This document shows positions 47,899-57,138 of a DNA stretch of 64,000 nt, piece after piece. The notes below the pieces were generated by a model. The model ran no database searches. It had not been told where the DNA came from and saw nothing but the letters and a program-made list of their open reading frames with translations. A program made the translations under genes and the position numbers. The DNA is taken from contig JAKJJU010000005.1 in NCBI GenBank assembly GCA_021713295.1, positions 1-64,000 of the forward strand. The letters are read 5' to 3'. This stretch comes from Thiotrichales bacterium 19S3-11. GTDB lineage: Bacteria; Pseudomonadota; Gammaproteobacteria; Francisellales; Francisellaceae. Positions within the stretch are counted from its first letter, which is position 1, and each line of letters begins with the position of its first letter.

Positions 47899-49194
47899 CT
47901 ATACTGTGCTTGGCCTTTTCCTACTTATTGCTTTCATCCCGATATCTTTGCGATAGTAGATACTGCCCCAGTGAATTCTCTCGGCAAGGTGATAAGCATT
48001 ATCAAAAGCATGCTGAATAGTATCACCTAAGGCCGTTGCACATAGGACACGCCCACCATTGGTGATGACAACATGGTGTTGCATAGAAGTGCCCGCATGA
48101 AATATTTTATTATTTTTACCATCGTCGCTATTAATACCTAAAATAGGCTCCCCTTTTAGATAAGTATCAGGGTAGCCTTTGGATGCAAGCACAACGCCTA
48201 ACGCCGTTTTATCGCTCCATGATGGATTTAGTTGATCAACTTTACCATCGAGAGCAGCTAAAATTAACTCGATAATGTCAGATTCTAAACGCATTAAGAT
48301 TGGTTGTGTTTCAGGGTCTCCCATGCGGGTATTAAATTCCAAAACTTTAATACCTCCATCTGCAGAAACCATTAGGCCAGCATAAAGAAAGCCAACAAAG
48401 GGTGTACCATGTTTGATCATTCCATCTAAAACAGGTTGAATAACACTTTGCATAACCTTTTCATGAATATAGCTTGTGATAACCGGAGCAGGTGAATAGG
48501 CACCCATACCACCGGTATTTGGCCCTTGGTCACCATCATTAAGTGCTTTATGATCTTGTGAAGTTGCCATAGGCAATGCATTTTTGCCATCACAAATAAC
48601 GATAAAGCTTGCCTCTTCACCTTGAAGAAAGTCCTCAATAATAATTTCTCTACCCGCATCACCAAAACGGTTACCAGAGAGTATTTCATCAATTGCTTGG
48701 CGAGCCTGATCTAGGGTATGGGCAATGACAACGCCTTTACCAGAGGCTAGCCCACTTGCTTTTATCACAACTGGAAATGTTTGATTCGAAGCATATGCTT
48801 TTGCAAGGTTTGCATCATCAAATTTTTGATACACGGCTGTGGGGATAAGGCATTCGCTCATAAAATCTTTTGAAAAAGCCTTTGACGATTCTAATTGAGC
48901 TGCTTTTTGGCTGGGGCCAAAAATCTTAAGACCTTTACTCTGAAAATAATCAACTATACCAAGGCTTAATGGTTGTTCAGGGCCAACAATGGTTAAGTCA
49001 ATTTGATGTTCAGTTGCAAAATTTGCTAAAGCTTCAATATTAGTTGCATCAATAGTAACATTGGATACTTTTTCTTCTTTGTCAGTTCCAGCATTACCGG
49101 GAGCAACAAACACTTCTTTAGCAAGTTTAGATTGTGCGCATTTCCATGCTAGTGCATGTTCGCGTCCACCGCCGCCAACAATTAGAATTTTCAT
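47899..49194 (-). CDS. purD: Phosphoribosylamine-glycine ligase
   Basis: 431 residues (E. coli PurD 429). N-terminal MKILIVGGGGREHALAWKCA, then VGPEQPLSLGIVDYFQ and the ATP-grasp core FPVVIKASGLASGKGVVIA, GEEASFIVICDGKNALPMA, SQDHKALNDGDQGPNTGGMG and FNTRMGDPETQPI. It makes glycinamide ribonucleotide, step two of purine synthesis. It is not next to purH or other pur genes here, and stands alone between the serB-like gene and murG. Confidence 0.97.
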   Translation of the reverse strand: MKILIVGGGGREHALAWKCAQSKLAKEVFVAPGNAGTDKEEKVSNVTIDATNIEALANFATEHQIDLTIVGPEQPLSLGIVDYFQSKGLKIFGPSQKAAQLESSKAFSKDFMSECLIPTAVYQKFDDANLAKAYASNQTFPVVIKASGLASGKGVVIAHTLDQARQAIDEILSGNRFGDAGREIIIEDFLQGEEASFIVICDGKNALPMATSQDHKALNDGDQGPNTGGMGAYSPAPVITSYIHEKVMQSVIQPVLDGMIKHGTPFVGFLYAGLMVSADGGIKVLEFNTRMGDPETQPILMRLESDIIELILAALDGKVDQLNPSWSDKTALGVVLASKGYPDTYLKGEPILGINSDDGKNNKIFHAGTSMQHHVVITNGGRVLCATALGDTIQHAFDNAYHLAERIHWGSIYYRKDIGMKAISRKRPSTV

Positions 49195-49306
49195 TTGATT
49201 CTCACTTTTATAGATTTTTAAAAAACTAACTTGTTTTACTCGTTGTCAATTAATGGATATGTTAGGCTAAATTGTTAAATTTTCAAAGAGATAAGATTAA
49301 ACTTAA

Positions 49307-50410
49307 ATGAAAAATGAAATGCAATCGCTAAAGCATAAACGCATTATGATTTTAGCAGGAGGTACTGGAGGGCATATTTTTCCAGCAATCACCGTGAGTG
49401 AACGTTTAGAAGAGCAAGGGTGTGAAATTTTTTGGCTAGGCACAGAAAAAGGCCTTGAGAAAAAATTAATACAAGGCCGATTTCATATTGATTATATTCA
49501 AATGAAGGGGTTAAGAAATAAAGGGCTATTGCGTTATCTAATAATGCCAATAACTTTATTTAAGTCAATCATTGCATCAATACGGGTAGTTAGAAGACAT
49601 AAAATTGATCTTGTTTTAGGATTTGGTGGTTATATTGCAGCGCCAGGTGGTTTGGCAGCAAAATTATTATTTAAACCTTTGATTATCCATGAGCAAAATG
49701 CTCGAAGTGGTTTGACTAATCGCCTATTGGCTAAATTAGCAAATAACGTGTTAAGTGCATTTGAAGTGCCTAAACTATCTAGAAAATTACAAGTTATTGG
49801 TAACCCACTGAGAAGTGAAGTGCTTGCTGTATATAATGAGGATAAAGTATTTTCTGATGAGCGTCCATATCATATTTTGGTAACAGGTGGCAGCCAAGGT
49901 GCACAAATTTTCAATCAATTATTACCAGAAGTATTTTCAAAACTATCACAAAAAAAATCAATCATAGTTCGCCATCAAAGTGGCTTATCAGCGTCAGCTG
50001 AAACTTCAGAGCAATATCAAAAGTACCAAGTCAATGCGCAAGTTATTCCATTTATTACTGATATAGCGGATACTTATCGTTGGGCAGATATTATTATTTG
50101 TAGAGCAGGAGCATTAACTGTTTCAGAGGTTGCTGCTTGTGGTATTCCTGCGGTATTTATTCCCTATCCTTATGCAGTTGACGATCATCAATATTATAAT
50201 GCACAGGCGTTAGTTAATGCAGAAGCAGCAGTTTGCATTCGCCAAGAGGCAGTCTCAATAGAGGCATTAACATCAATTTTAACCAACTTACTACAGTCAA
50301 AAGAAGTTTTGATTGAAAAATCAACAAAAGCCAAGGCTCAAGCTCAAATAAAGGCAACAGAAATGATGCTTGAGATAGTAAATAAATCCTTATCTAAGGG
50401 AAGCTCATAA
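49307..50410 (+). CDS. murG: Lipid II synthase MurG (UDP-GlcNAc transferase)
   Basis: 367 residues. A GT-B fold with the MurG signatures: MILAGGTGGHIFPAITVSE, DLVLGFGGYIAAPGGLAAK, IHEQNARSGLTNRLLA, VTGGSQGAQIFNQLLPEV and CRAGALTVSEVAACGIPAVF. It adds GlcNAc to undecaprenyl-PP-MurNAc-pentapeptide (lipid I) at the inner face of the membrane. Usually part of the dcw cluster between ftsW and murC; here it is isolated from other division genes. The start may be ATG 49307 or 49319. Eleven bases separate its stop from the convergent gene 50422-51123. Confidence 0.97.
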   Translation: MKNEMQSLKHKRIMILAGGTGGHIFPAITVSERLEEQGCEIFWLGTEKGLEKKLIQGRFHIDYIQMKGLRNKGLLRYLIMPITLFKSIIASIRVVRRHKIDLVLGFGGYIAAPGGLAAKLLFKPLIIHEQNARSGLTNRLLAKLANNVLSAFEVPKLSRKLQVIGNPLRSEVLAVYNEDKVFSDERPYHILVTGGSQGAQIFNQLLPEVFSKLSQKKSIIVRHQSGLSASAETSEQYQKYQVNAQVIPFITDIADTYRWADIIICRAGALTVSEVAACGIPAVFIPYPYAVDDHQYYNAQALVNAEAAVCIRQEAVSIEALTSILTNLLQSKEVLIEKSTKAKAQAQIKATEMMLEIVNKSLSKGSS

Positions 50411-50421
50411 AAATAAGTGGG

Positions 50422-51123
50422 CTATTTTTTAATCACAGAAACATTGTTTTGAATTTTATCATGCTGATAAGTAATAACATAATCACCGGCAATAATATAG
50501 CCTTGAGTAATGACGCTAATAGTGCCAACTGATAATTGTTTATTTAGCTGGGCAATTAAAAAGTTTCCTTTACTATCTTGTAAGATCACACCATATGGAG
50601 CTACGCCATTAATTGTATATTGATCAGTATGTTTAAAGCCTTTAGGGATGCTCAAAATAGAGCTAATTGCGGGCTCTTGATGATTACCTTGGCTCGTCTG
50701 TGCATTTAAGAGTTTTAAAATAGCGTCTAAAGACTGAGTGTTATTTGTGATGGATTTACTGATCTGTTGAAATTGATTGGTAAGTTTTCCTTGCATAATA
50801 CTCTGATTTTTAGCGGTTGCATTAATGGTTTGGTTTATTTGACCATAGCCTGCATTAATCGATGCAATTGCCTTTGCATGTTGGTCTAAATTAGAAAGTA
50901 TTTTAGTCTGTGTTTGATGATTGCTTTTCACAGAGGAAGCAATTTTATTGATTTGAGTATTAAGCTTTTCAGTTTTAGCAGAATCAGAAAACTGTTGTAC
51001 TAATATAACGAGTAACAGGATAATAATTAAAGCGAGCAAAATCATTGTGGGATCTGAAAGCTTAATTTTTTTTAAAAAACTTTTCTTAAGTTTTAATTCA
51101 GGATCTATTGTCGGGTTATTCAT
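50422..51123 (-). CDS. Coiled-coil inner-membrane protein, DotF/IcmG-like architecture
   Basis: 233 residues: a basic cytoplasmic N-terminus (~1-27), one membrane helix (PTMILLALIIILLLVILVQQF, ~26-45), a long Gln/Asn/Ser heptad-like coiled coil (~50-140), and a compact beta-rich C-terminal domain (YTINGVAPYGVILQDSKGN through YVITYQ). The order and the Y-x-I-x-x-V-x-P opening of the C-terminal domain recall DotF/IcmG of the Dot/Icm type IV secretion core, where the corresponding segment begins YYIQAVIPG. The similarity is short and judged by eye. PilP-like or an unrelated single-pass scaffold are alternatives. Located between murG and sucC, with no other secretion gene in the window. Confidence 0.5.
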   Translation of the reverse strand: MNNPTIDPELKLKKSFLKKIKLSDPTMILLALIIILLLVILVQQFSDSAKTEKLNTQINKIASSVKSNHQTQTKILSNLDQHAKAIASINAGYGQINQTINATAKNQSIMQGKLTNQFQQISKSITNNTQSLDAILKLLNAQTSQGNHQEPAISSILSIPKGFKHTDQYTINGVAPYGVILQDSKGNFLIAQLNKQLSVGTISVITQGYIIAGDYVITYQHDKIQNNVSVIKK

Positions 51124-51318
51124 TTTTGTAAGAACCTTTATTTCTAGCTGTCATTAGTTATTAAAGTTGTTAATTATAAATATTTCAACCATTAAGGTTA
51201 AGAGTATAGAGTGTATTGATAAAAAAAAATACAGTTAATGTTAATTGGCTCAATGCCATAATGTGTTATGTGTTTCTATCGAGTCTAGAGCATTTGAGTT
51301 ACTTTTATACAAAAAAGG

Positions 51319-51348
51319 GTGACAGATATTGATAATTTCCTTTATACT
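51319..51348 (+). promoter_or_regulatory. Candidate sucCD promoter
   Basis: GTGACA (51319-51324), 18-bp spacer, TATACT (51343-51348), about 58 bases before the sucC ATG. The -10 is one base from consensus. Confidence 0.5.
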
Positions 51349-51405
51349 TGCTTACGTTTTTCAACAAATTATTAAAGTGAAACTAAAAATAAGCGAGAAG
51401 ATGTC

Positions 51406-52581
51406 ATGAATTTACATGAGTATCAAGGCAAACAGCTATTTGCAGAGTATGGTTTGCCGGTATCAAAAGGCTATGCTGTCGACAGTGTGGAAGAAGCATT
51501 AGTTGCCGCAGATAAAATTGGAGGCAATATGTGGGTGGTTAAAGCCCAAGTTCATGCAGGCGGTCGAGGTAAGGCTGGAGGCGTAAAATTAGTCTCTTCT
51601 AAAGATGACATAGCGGCATTTGTTAAAACAATGATGGGTTCAAGATTAGTCACCTATCAAACAGATGCAAATGGTCAGCCAGTAAGTAAAATTCTGATTG
51701 AAGCGTGTACGGATATTGATAAAGAGTTATATCTTGGTGCGGTTGTTGATCGTGCTAGTCGTCGTATCGTATTTATGGCTTCAACGGAAGGTGGTGTTGA
51801 AATTGAGAAAGTTGCAGAAGAAACACCAGAGAAAATATTTAAGGCAACGATTGACCCATTAGTGGGTGCTCAACCGTATCAAGGTAGAGCATTAGCATTT
51901 AAATTAGGCCTAAAGGGTGATCAAATCAAACAGTTTGTTAAGATTTTCTTAGGCTTAGCCAAAATGTTTGAAGAAAAAGATTTAGCACTTTTAGAAATTA
52001 ACCCATTAGTTATTACGGATGAAGGTAATCTTCATTGTTTGGATGCGAAAATCACTATTGACAGTAATGCATTATATCGTCAACCACAAGTACAAGCTAT
52101 GCATGACCCATCACAGGAAGATGAACGTGAACAACGTGCTGCTCAATGGGATCTAAACTATGTAGCACTTGAGGGTAATATTGGTTGTATGGTTAATGGT
52201 GCAGGCCTTGCCATGGCAACGATGGATTTAGTTAAGCTTTGTGGTGGTAAGCCAGCTAACTTTTTAGATGTTGGTGGTGGTGCCACAAAAGAGCGTGTAT
52301 CAGAGGCATTTAAGATTATTTTATCGGATGAAAATGTGCAGGCAATTTTGGTAAATATTTTTGGTGGTATTGTCCGTTGCGACATGATTGCTGAAGGTAT
52401 TATTGCAGCCGTTGAAGATGTTGGTGTTAAAGTCCCTGTTGTTGTCCGTCTTGAAGGTACAAACGCAGAATTAGGTTCGAAAAAACTTAAAGACAGTGGT
52501 TTAAATATTATCGCAGCTGATGGGTTTACCGATGCGGCTAAGAAAGTAGTTGAAGCAGTGAAAGAAGAGGCCAAAGCATGA
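51406..52581 (+). CDS. sucC: Succinyl-CoA synthetase beta subunit (ADP-forming)
   Basis: 391 residues (E. coli 388). The ATP-grasp N-terminal domain shows [32 protein letters not shown] and [10 protein letters not shown]. The C-terminal CoA-ligase domain has [29 protein letters not shown] and [14 protein letters not shown]. With SucD it interconverts succinyl-CoA and succinate with nucleotide phosphorylation in the TCA cycle. It overlaps sucD by four bases (ATGA at 52578-52581). The sucAB genes are not adjacent, unlike in enterics. Confidence 0.98.
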   Translation: MNLHEYQGKQLFAEYGLPVSKGYAVDSVEEALVAADKIGGNMWVVKAQVHAGGRGKAGGVKLVSSKDDIAAFVKTMMGSRLVTYQTDANGQPVSKILIEACTDIDKELYLGAVVDRASRRIVFMASTEGGVEIEKVAEETPEKIFKATIDPLVGAQPYQGRALAFKLGLKGDQIKQFVKIFLGLAKMFEEKDLALLEINPLVITDEGNLHCLDAKITIDSNALYRQPQVQAMHDPSQEDEREQRAAQWDLNYVALEGNIGCMVNGAGLAMATMDLVKLCGGKPANFLDVGGGATKERVSEAFKIILSDENVQAILVNIFGGIVRCDMIAEGIIAAVEDVGVKVPVVVRLEGTNAELGSKKLKDSGLNIIAADGFTDAAKKVVEAVKEEAKA

Positions 52582-53450
52582 GTGTATTAATTAATAAAGA
52601 AACAAAAGTTATCTGTCAGGGGTTCACTGGTAAGCAGGGAACATTTCACTCAGAGCAGGCATTGCAATATGGAACAAAAATGGTTGGTGGTGTTACACCT
52701 GGAAAAGGTGGCCAACAGCACTTAGGCTTACCTGTCTTTGATACAGTGTTAGATGCAGTAGATCAGGTTCAACCGGATGCTACAGTTATTTATGTACCAG
52801 CACCATTTTGTAAGGATTCAATTATTGAAGCTGCTGATGCTGGAATTCCATTGATTGTTTGTATTACAGAAGGTATTCCTGTTTTAGATATGCTTGAAGT
52901 TAAGCGTTATGTTGAAAACTCAGGTTCTCGTTTAATTGGTCCTAATTGCCCAGGTGTTATTACGCCAGGGCAGTGTAAAATTGGCATTATGCCAGGGCAT
53001 ATTCACCAACCGGGTAAAGTAGGTATTGTTTCACGTTCTGGAACATTGACTTATGAAGCGGTTAATCAAACAACTGCATTAGGATTTGGTCAAAGTACGT
53101 GTATTGGTATTGGTGGTGATCCAATTCCAGGTACAAGCTTTATTGATGCATTAACTTTATTTCAAAATGATCCGCAAACTGAAGCGATTATTATGGTTGG
53201 TGAAATTGGTGGTTCAGCGGAAGAAGAAGCAGCAGAGTATATTAAAGCTAATGTAACAAAACCTGTTGTCTCTTATATTGCTGGTGTGACAGCGCCTGCA
53301 GGTAAGCGTATGGGACATGCTGGTGCAATCATTGCCGGTGGTAAAGGTACTGCAGCAGAGAAATTTGCTCACCTTGAAGCAGCAGGCGTTGCAACGACTA
53401 AGTCACCAGCAGAAATTGGTCAACGATTGGCTGAAGTGACCGGTTGGTAA
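52578..53450 (+). CDS. sucD: Succinyl-CoA synthetase alpha subunit
   Basis: 290 residues (E. coli 289). The CoA-binding Rossmann domain has [17 protein letters not shown] and [18 protein letters not shown]. The phospho-histidine loop is [16 protein letters not shown], whose His is phosphorylated during turnover. [10 protein letters not shown] and [16 protein letters not shown] are further family markers. Translationally coupled to sucC, followed by a strong terminator. Confidence 0.98.
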   Translation: MSVLINKETKVICQGFTGKQGTFHSEQALQYGTKMVGGVTPGKGGQQHLGLPVFDTVLDAVDQVQPDATVIYVPAPFCKDSIIEAADAGIPLIVCITEGIPVLDMLEVKRYVENSGSRLIGPNCPGVITPGQCKIGIMPGHIHQPGKVGIVSRSGTLTYEAVNQTTALGFGQSTCIGIGGDPIPGTSFIDALTLFQNDPQTEAIIMVGEIGGSAEEEAAEYIKANVTKPVVSYIAGVTAPAGKRMGHAGAIIAGGKGTAAEKFAHLEAAGVATTKSPAEIGQRLAEVTGW

Positions 53451-53492
53451 TTAAGTTATATAATAAAGAATATTTTTCAATATATTTGATAA

Positions 53493-53529
53493 AGCCGTCA
53501 TTAGATTATCTCTAGTGGCGGCTTTTTTA
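53493..53529 (+). terminator. Rho-independent terminator of sucCD
   Basis: AGCCGTCATTAGA (53493-53505), loop TTATC, TCTAGTGGCGGCT (53511-53523): a 13-bp stem with two G-U pairs, followed by a T-run to 53529. Confidence 0.93.
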
Positions 53530-53584
53530 TTGCTTTAAATTTTTCTATTTTTTAAGTCTTTGCTAATTCATTATTAATGAAGCA

Positions 53585-53613
53585 TTGCGTTTTAATTGTT
53601 TATCATGTATGAT
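53585..53613 (+). promoter_or_regulatory. Promoter of the kinase-fold orphan at 53646
   Basis: TTGCGT (53585-53590), 17-bp spacer, TATGAT (53608-53613); the start codon follows after 32 bases, with AAGGGG as ribosome site. Confidence 0.55.
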
Positions 53614-53645
53614 CCTTTGTCTATAAATTAGACAGAAGGGGTCGC

Positions 53646-55298
53646 ATGATGAATAAAAAAATAATACTTAATGCAATTGAATTATTTATAAAGAATAACA
53701 GAGCTCATTTATTATTAAATGGGCAACAAAATAAAATTAATATTTTGAAAAAGTATATTGATTCTTCCAATACAGATGAATTAAAGGAATTAATTGATGC
53801 TTTAACTTCACAGCGAGATCAAAATAGTTTAAAAGAAATTTTGCTTAAGATAGCTTCACATCAAATAAATGGTGGTGCATATGACAATGATAATAAACAG
53901 TTAGTAAATAAATGTGAAAAAGAGTTTGCTTCATTAATTGGAATAAGTGAATCATTTAAAACCTGTATTCGTGAAGCAATCAAAGATAGCATATTAGAGA
54001 TATCAGGAATAGCAAAGCCAGAAATAAATAGAATTAACTTTTCAGATTTAACGTTTCGTGAAGATAACAGTAACATGGCTAAATCAGCTCATGATGTGAA
54101 AAAGTGCATATATAATAACAGCTTATATTTTGTAAAGCAATTTGGATCTGTTGATTTAGAGAAAAAGAGAGAAGACGCAATAGCAGAAGTAATCTATTCT
54201 CATCTTTGGCGATTTTTTATTGGTGAAGCTGCTTCAGAGTCAGTGTTAGTTATAGGTGCCAATAATGACATTATCGGTATTGCATCAAAAGGTTTAAATG
54301 GGTTTGAGTCTTATAAGAAAATGTTAAATAAAGAAGAGCTCAATATACCTCAAGGCTTTATTTCAGTACTACTATATGCAGCTTTATTAAAAGAACAGGA
54401 CTTACATATAGAGAATATTGGTTCATGTGAAATTGATGGCCAGAAGTTTTTTGCAAAGATTGATCATGATTTTATAGTAGATAAATGGAATGATTTATCT
54501 ACTAAATCACCTGTTGATTTGGATAATTTAGCTAGGGCCTTGGCTAAAAGCGCAATTTCAGATTTCTTTGATGCTATTGAGACAATGCGCTTTAGCCCAA
54601 CGCATAAAAATCCAAAAATTTTGAGAGCTGCACATGGCATTAGAAGTCGTTTTACTGATAGACCAAAAACAACTACATCTGGTAGTGATAAAAATAAAGC
54701 ATTAAATGAGGCAATAAGTTGTGTGCATCTTAATGAATTTATAGAAATTTCAGATAGATTTAGAACGCGTAGTATATTAGAAAGTTATGAAGATTTTATG
54801 TCCAAAATAACAGGTAATTTAAATAGTTATGCAAAATATCAAGGAAAAGCATTAGAAATTTTTGGTCATATGGCACAACAAGTTCAAACGCTTACACTAA
54901 AAGTTGAATTATACAGTGCTGTTTATACGGTAAGCTCACAAATTATATCTGCTCATCATGGACAATCTCAATATTCTGATATTGTAGAACAGTTGGATAA
55001 CTATAGAGTGAAGTTAATTAAAAATTTGGAAGAAAAAATATGTAAAGGTAATCTTAGTCAAGAGGACCTAGTCAATGATTCAGATATGATTCAGCTTAAT
55101 AAGGTTTTGACGGTTTCAGATTTGATATCAAAGTCATCATCATTCTTTTCAATAAGTAATTGTATCAAAGAATTAGAGTTGGCAGATAATATAAAGCTAT
55201 CAAAGCCGATAGGAGGTGGAGCTTCTCCAGTTCTTGTATTTCATTACACAACTCAAACTTCAGGTGATCCCAGAAAAGCATTTTCAAACAATGCTTAA
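53646..55298 (+). CDS. Orphan protein with PI-kinase/HipA-fold-like motifs, candidate effector
   Basis: 550 residues (start at ATG 53646 or the next codon), no signal peptide or membrane helix. Residues ~150-280 show a kinase-like set: NNSLYFVKQFG (Lys164 as candidate ATP-binding lysine), a following helix EDAIAEVIYSHLWRFF, ESVLVIGANNDIIGIASKGL, then DLHIENIG (Asp252, His254, Asn257) and FAKIDHDFIV (Asp273, Asp275). The D-x-H-x-x-N then I-D-H-D spacing matches the catalytic and metal sites of PI3/4-kinase and HipA-type folds. The flanking N-terminal ~140 and C-terminal ~270 residues are helical and unrecognised. Between the sucCD terminator and the capsule operon, with its own promoter. A host-directed kinase is plausible but inferred; overall identity is uncertain. 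Confidence 0.6.
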   Translation: MMNKKIILNAIELFIKNNRAHLLLNGQQNKINILKKYIDSSNTDELKELIDALTSQRDQNSLKEILLKIASHQINGGAYDNDNKQLVNKCEKEFASLIGISESFKTCIREAIKDSILEISGIAKPEINRINFSDLTFREDNSNMAKSAHDVKKCIYNNSLYFVKQFGSVDLEKKREDAIAEVIYSHLWRFFIGEAASESVLVIGANNDIIGIASKGLNGFESYKKMLNKEELNIPQGFISVLLYAALLKEQDLHIENIGSCEIDGQKFFAKIDHDFIVDKWNDLSTKSPVDLDNLARALAKSAISDFFDAIETMRFSPTHKNPKILRAAHGIRSRFTDRPKTTTSGSDKNKALNEAISCVHLNEFIEISDRFRTRSILESYEDFMSKITGNLNSYAKYQGKALEIFGHMAQQVQTLTLKVELYSAVYTVSSQIISAHHGQSQYSDIVEQLDNYRVKLIKNLEEKICKGNLSQEDLVNDSDMIQLNKVLTVSDLISKSSSFFSISNCIKELELADNIKLSKPIGGGASPVLVFHYTTQTSGDPRKAFSNNA

Positions 55299-55423
55299 TT
55301 GGCCTATAAAATAATTATAATTCAATATCTTTATTCAAACAATTAATAATTCTATCCCTCAAATAGCATTTATTGTGCTACATTTAGACATTAGAGTTTT
55401 CTTTAGAATTTGGATAAGAGGGT

Positions 55424-56662
55424 ATGTTTGCTTTTTTCGAATATAAGCCAATATTATTGATTTTGATTATATTATTTTTATTATTAGTGATTTTTTATAT
55501 TTTAGAAGAGCTTTATCACCTATATACCTTAAAACAAATTCCTTATCGCATTCATGTCAATGGTACACGTGGCAAATCATCTGTTGCAAGATTAATTGCA
55601 GCGGGTTTAAGAGCTGGTGATATTGCTACTTGTTGTAAAACAACGGGTACACTAGCCCGATTTATTGACACAAAAGGTAATGAAACACCAGTTTTTAGGG
55701 TTGGTTTTACCAATATTATTGAGCAGGTTGTGATTATTCGTAAAGCAAGAAAATTACAAACACAAGCTTTAGTGATTGAGTGCATGGCATTACAGCCATT
55801 GTTACAGTCATTATGTGAATTAAAAATTGTACGCTCAACGCATGGTGTTTTAACTAATGCAAGACCAGATCATTTAGATGTTATGGGGCCTGAACCTAAA
55901 GATGTTGCATTAGCACTAGCTGCAACTGTTCCTGTAAAAGGAAAATATTTCACACCTGAAACAATTCAATTGCCCGTATTTCAGATGGCAACTAAAGATA
56001 GGAAAAGCGAATTATTTCATATTTCAGAAAATGACATAAATTCAGTAACTGATGAAGATGTTGCAGGTTTTTGTTATGCGGAGTTTAAAGAAAATATTGC
56101 ACTGGCATTAAAGGTATGTGCTTCTTTGGGTGTATCAAAAGAAGTTGCTATTAAAGGCATGTGGGAAGCAAAGCCTGATCCAGGCGCTATGACAAAACAT
56201 GATTTTTCCTATGAAAGTACTCAGATATTATTTGCTAATGGTTTTGCTGCCAATGATCCTGTCTCGACAGAAATACTATGGCATAAATTGTTAGATGAGT
56301 ATCAGAATGAGTTTGAAGCTGTTTTAATGCTTAATTGCAGAGATGATCGTCAAGATAGAACATTGCAGTTTGTTGATGTAATACCACAATGGCGCCAACC
56401 AAAAGCAATTGTATTAATAGGCACCGGTTGTGATGTGTTCACTAAAGCGTATAAACGAAAAGCAAAAACTCAAGCTCAATTGATTGATTTAGAGGAAAAG
56501 GATGAAAATGAAATTATACAGAGTATTGCAGCAAAGTTTAATGCAAAAAAAGTTTTGTTAGTTGGTATTGGTAATATTTATGGTGTTGGTTTGAGATTAA
56601 TTGATGTCATTCAATTACATCAAACTAATGGCGAAAAAGAGAATAAAGAAGAGGGACACTAA
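55424..56662 (+). CDS. capB: Poly-gamma-glutamate synthase-like ligase CapB/PgsB
   Basis: 412 residues. An N-terminal hydrophobic anchor (ILLILIILFLLLVIFYILEEL) is followed by a Mur-ligase-like ATP site, RIHVNGTRGKSSVARLIAAGL. ECMALQPLLQSL and NARPDHLDVMGP are characteristic of CapB/PgsB, as are LMLNCRDDRQDRTLQF and GIGNIYGVG. CapB joins glutamates through the gamma-carboxyl in poly-gamma-glutamate producers. In Francisella the homologous capBCA locus is a virulence factor although a polymer has been hard to demonstrate. First gene of a three-gene operon; the stop overlaps capC by one base (TAATG). Confidence 0.93.
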   Translation: MFAFFEYKPILLILIILFLLLVIFYILEELYHLYTLKQIPYRIHVNGTRGKSSVARLIAAGLRAGDIATCCKTTGTLARFIDTKGNETPVFRVGFTNIIEQVVIIRKARKLQTQALVIECMALQPLLQSLCELKIVRSTHGVLTNARPDHLDVMGPEPKDVALALAATVPVKGKYFTPETIQLPVFQMATKDRKSELFHISENDINSVTDEDVAGFCYAEFKENIALALKVCASLGVSKEVAIKGMWEAKPDPGAMTKHDFSYESTQILFANGFAANDPVSTEILWHKLLDEYQNEFEAVLMLNCRDDRQDRTLQFVDVIPQWRQPKAIVLIGTGCDVFTKAYKRKAKTQAQLIDLEEKDENEIIQSIAAKFNAKKVLLVGIGNIYGVGLRLIDVIQLHQTNGEKENKEEGH

Positions 56663-57126
56663 TGGATATATTAACCTTATCAATCGGAGTTGGGCTGGTT
56701 GTTGGTTTAATTTTTGTTTCATTTTTTGGTTTATCCGCTGGTGGGATGGTTGTGCCAGGGTATATAGCTTTGGAAATGAATCATCCAGGTAATGTGATTG
56801 TCACATTTATATCAGCATTATTGATTTATGCAATTGTCAGATTTTTATCTAATTTTTTAATTATTTATGGCAGACGAAGGATTGCGTTAACCGTACTTTT
56901 GGCATTTATACTTGGCGTTATTATTAATGATGTTTTAGCTATGACCGCTGTTGTTGCAGACTTTGGAGAGGCGTTTAAAGTAATTGGTTACATTATACCG
57001 GGTTTGATTGCTTTATCGATTGATAGACAAGGTATTATTGAGACTTTAGGTTCATTATTAATTGCCTCTGTTTTAGTTCGCTTATTATTAATTATCCTTA
57101 TGGGTTCAGCAATTTCAGTTGTTTAA
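56662..57126 (+). CDS. capC: CapC/PgsC membrane protein of the capsule system
   Basis: 154 residues with about four hydrophobic helices. Family marks: LSIGVGLVVGLIFVSFFGLS followed by AGGMVVPGYIALEMNHP, and GYIIPGLIALSIDRQGIIET. CapC is the membrane partner of CapB in polymer synthesis or export. The start is fused to the capB stop (TAATG); capA follows after 12 bp. Length is normal for the family (~150). Confidence 0.93.
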   Translation: MDILTLSIGVGLVVGLIFVSFFGLSAGGMVVPGYIALEMNHPGNVIVTFISALLIYAIVRFLSNFLIIYGRRRIALTVLLAFILGVIINDVLAMTAVVADFGEAFKVIGYIIPGLIALSIDRQGIIETLGSLLIASVLVRLLLIILMGSAISVV

Positions 57127-57138
57127 AGGAAAGTGACA

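Noticed and set aside
52158-52574. Minus-strand 138-codon frame inside sucC
   Set aside because: Antisense shadow of a strongly conserved gene.
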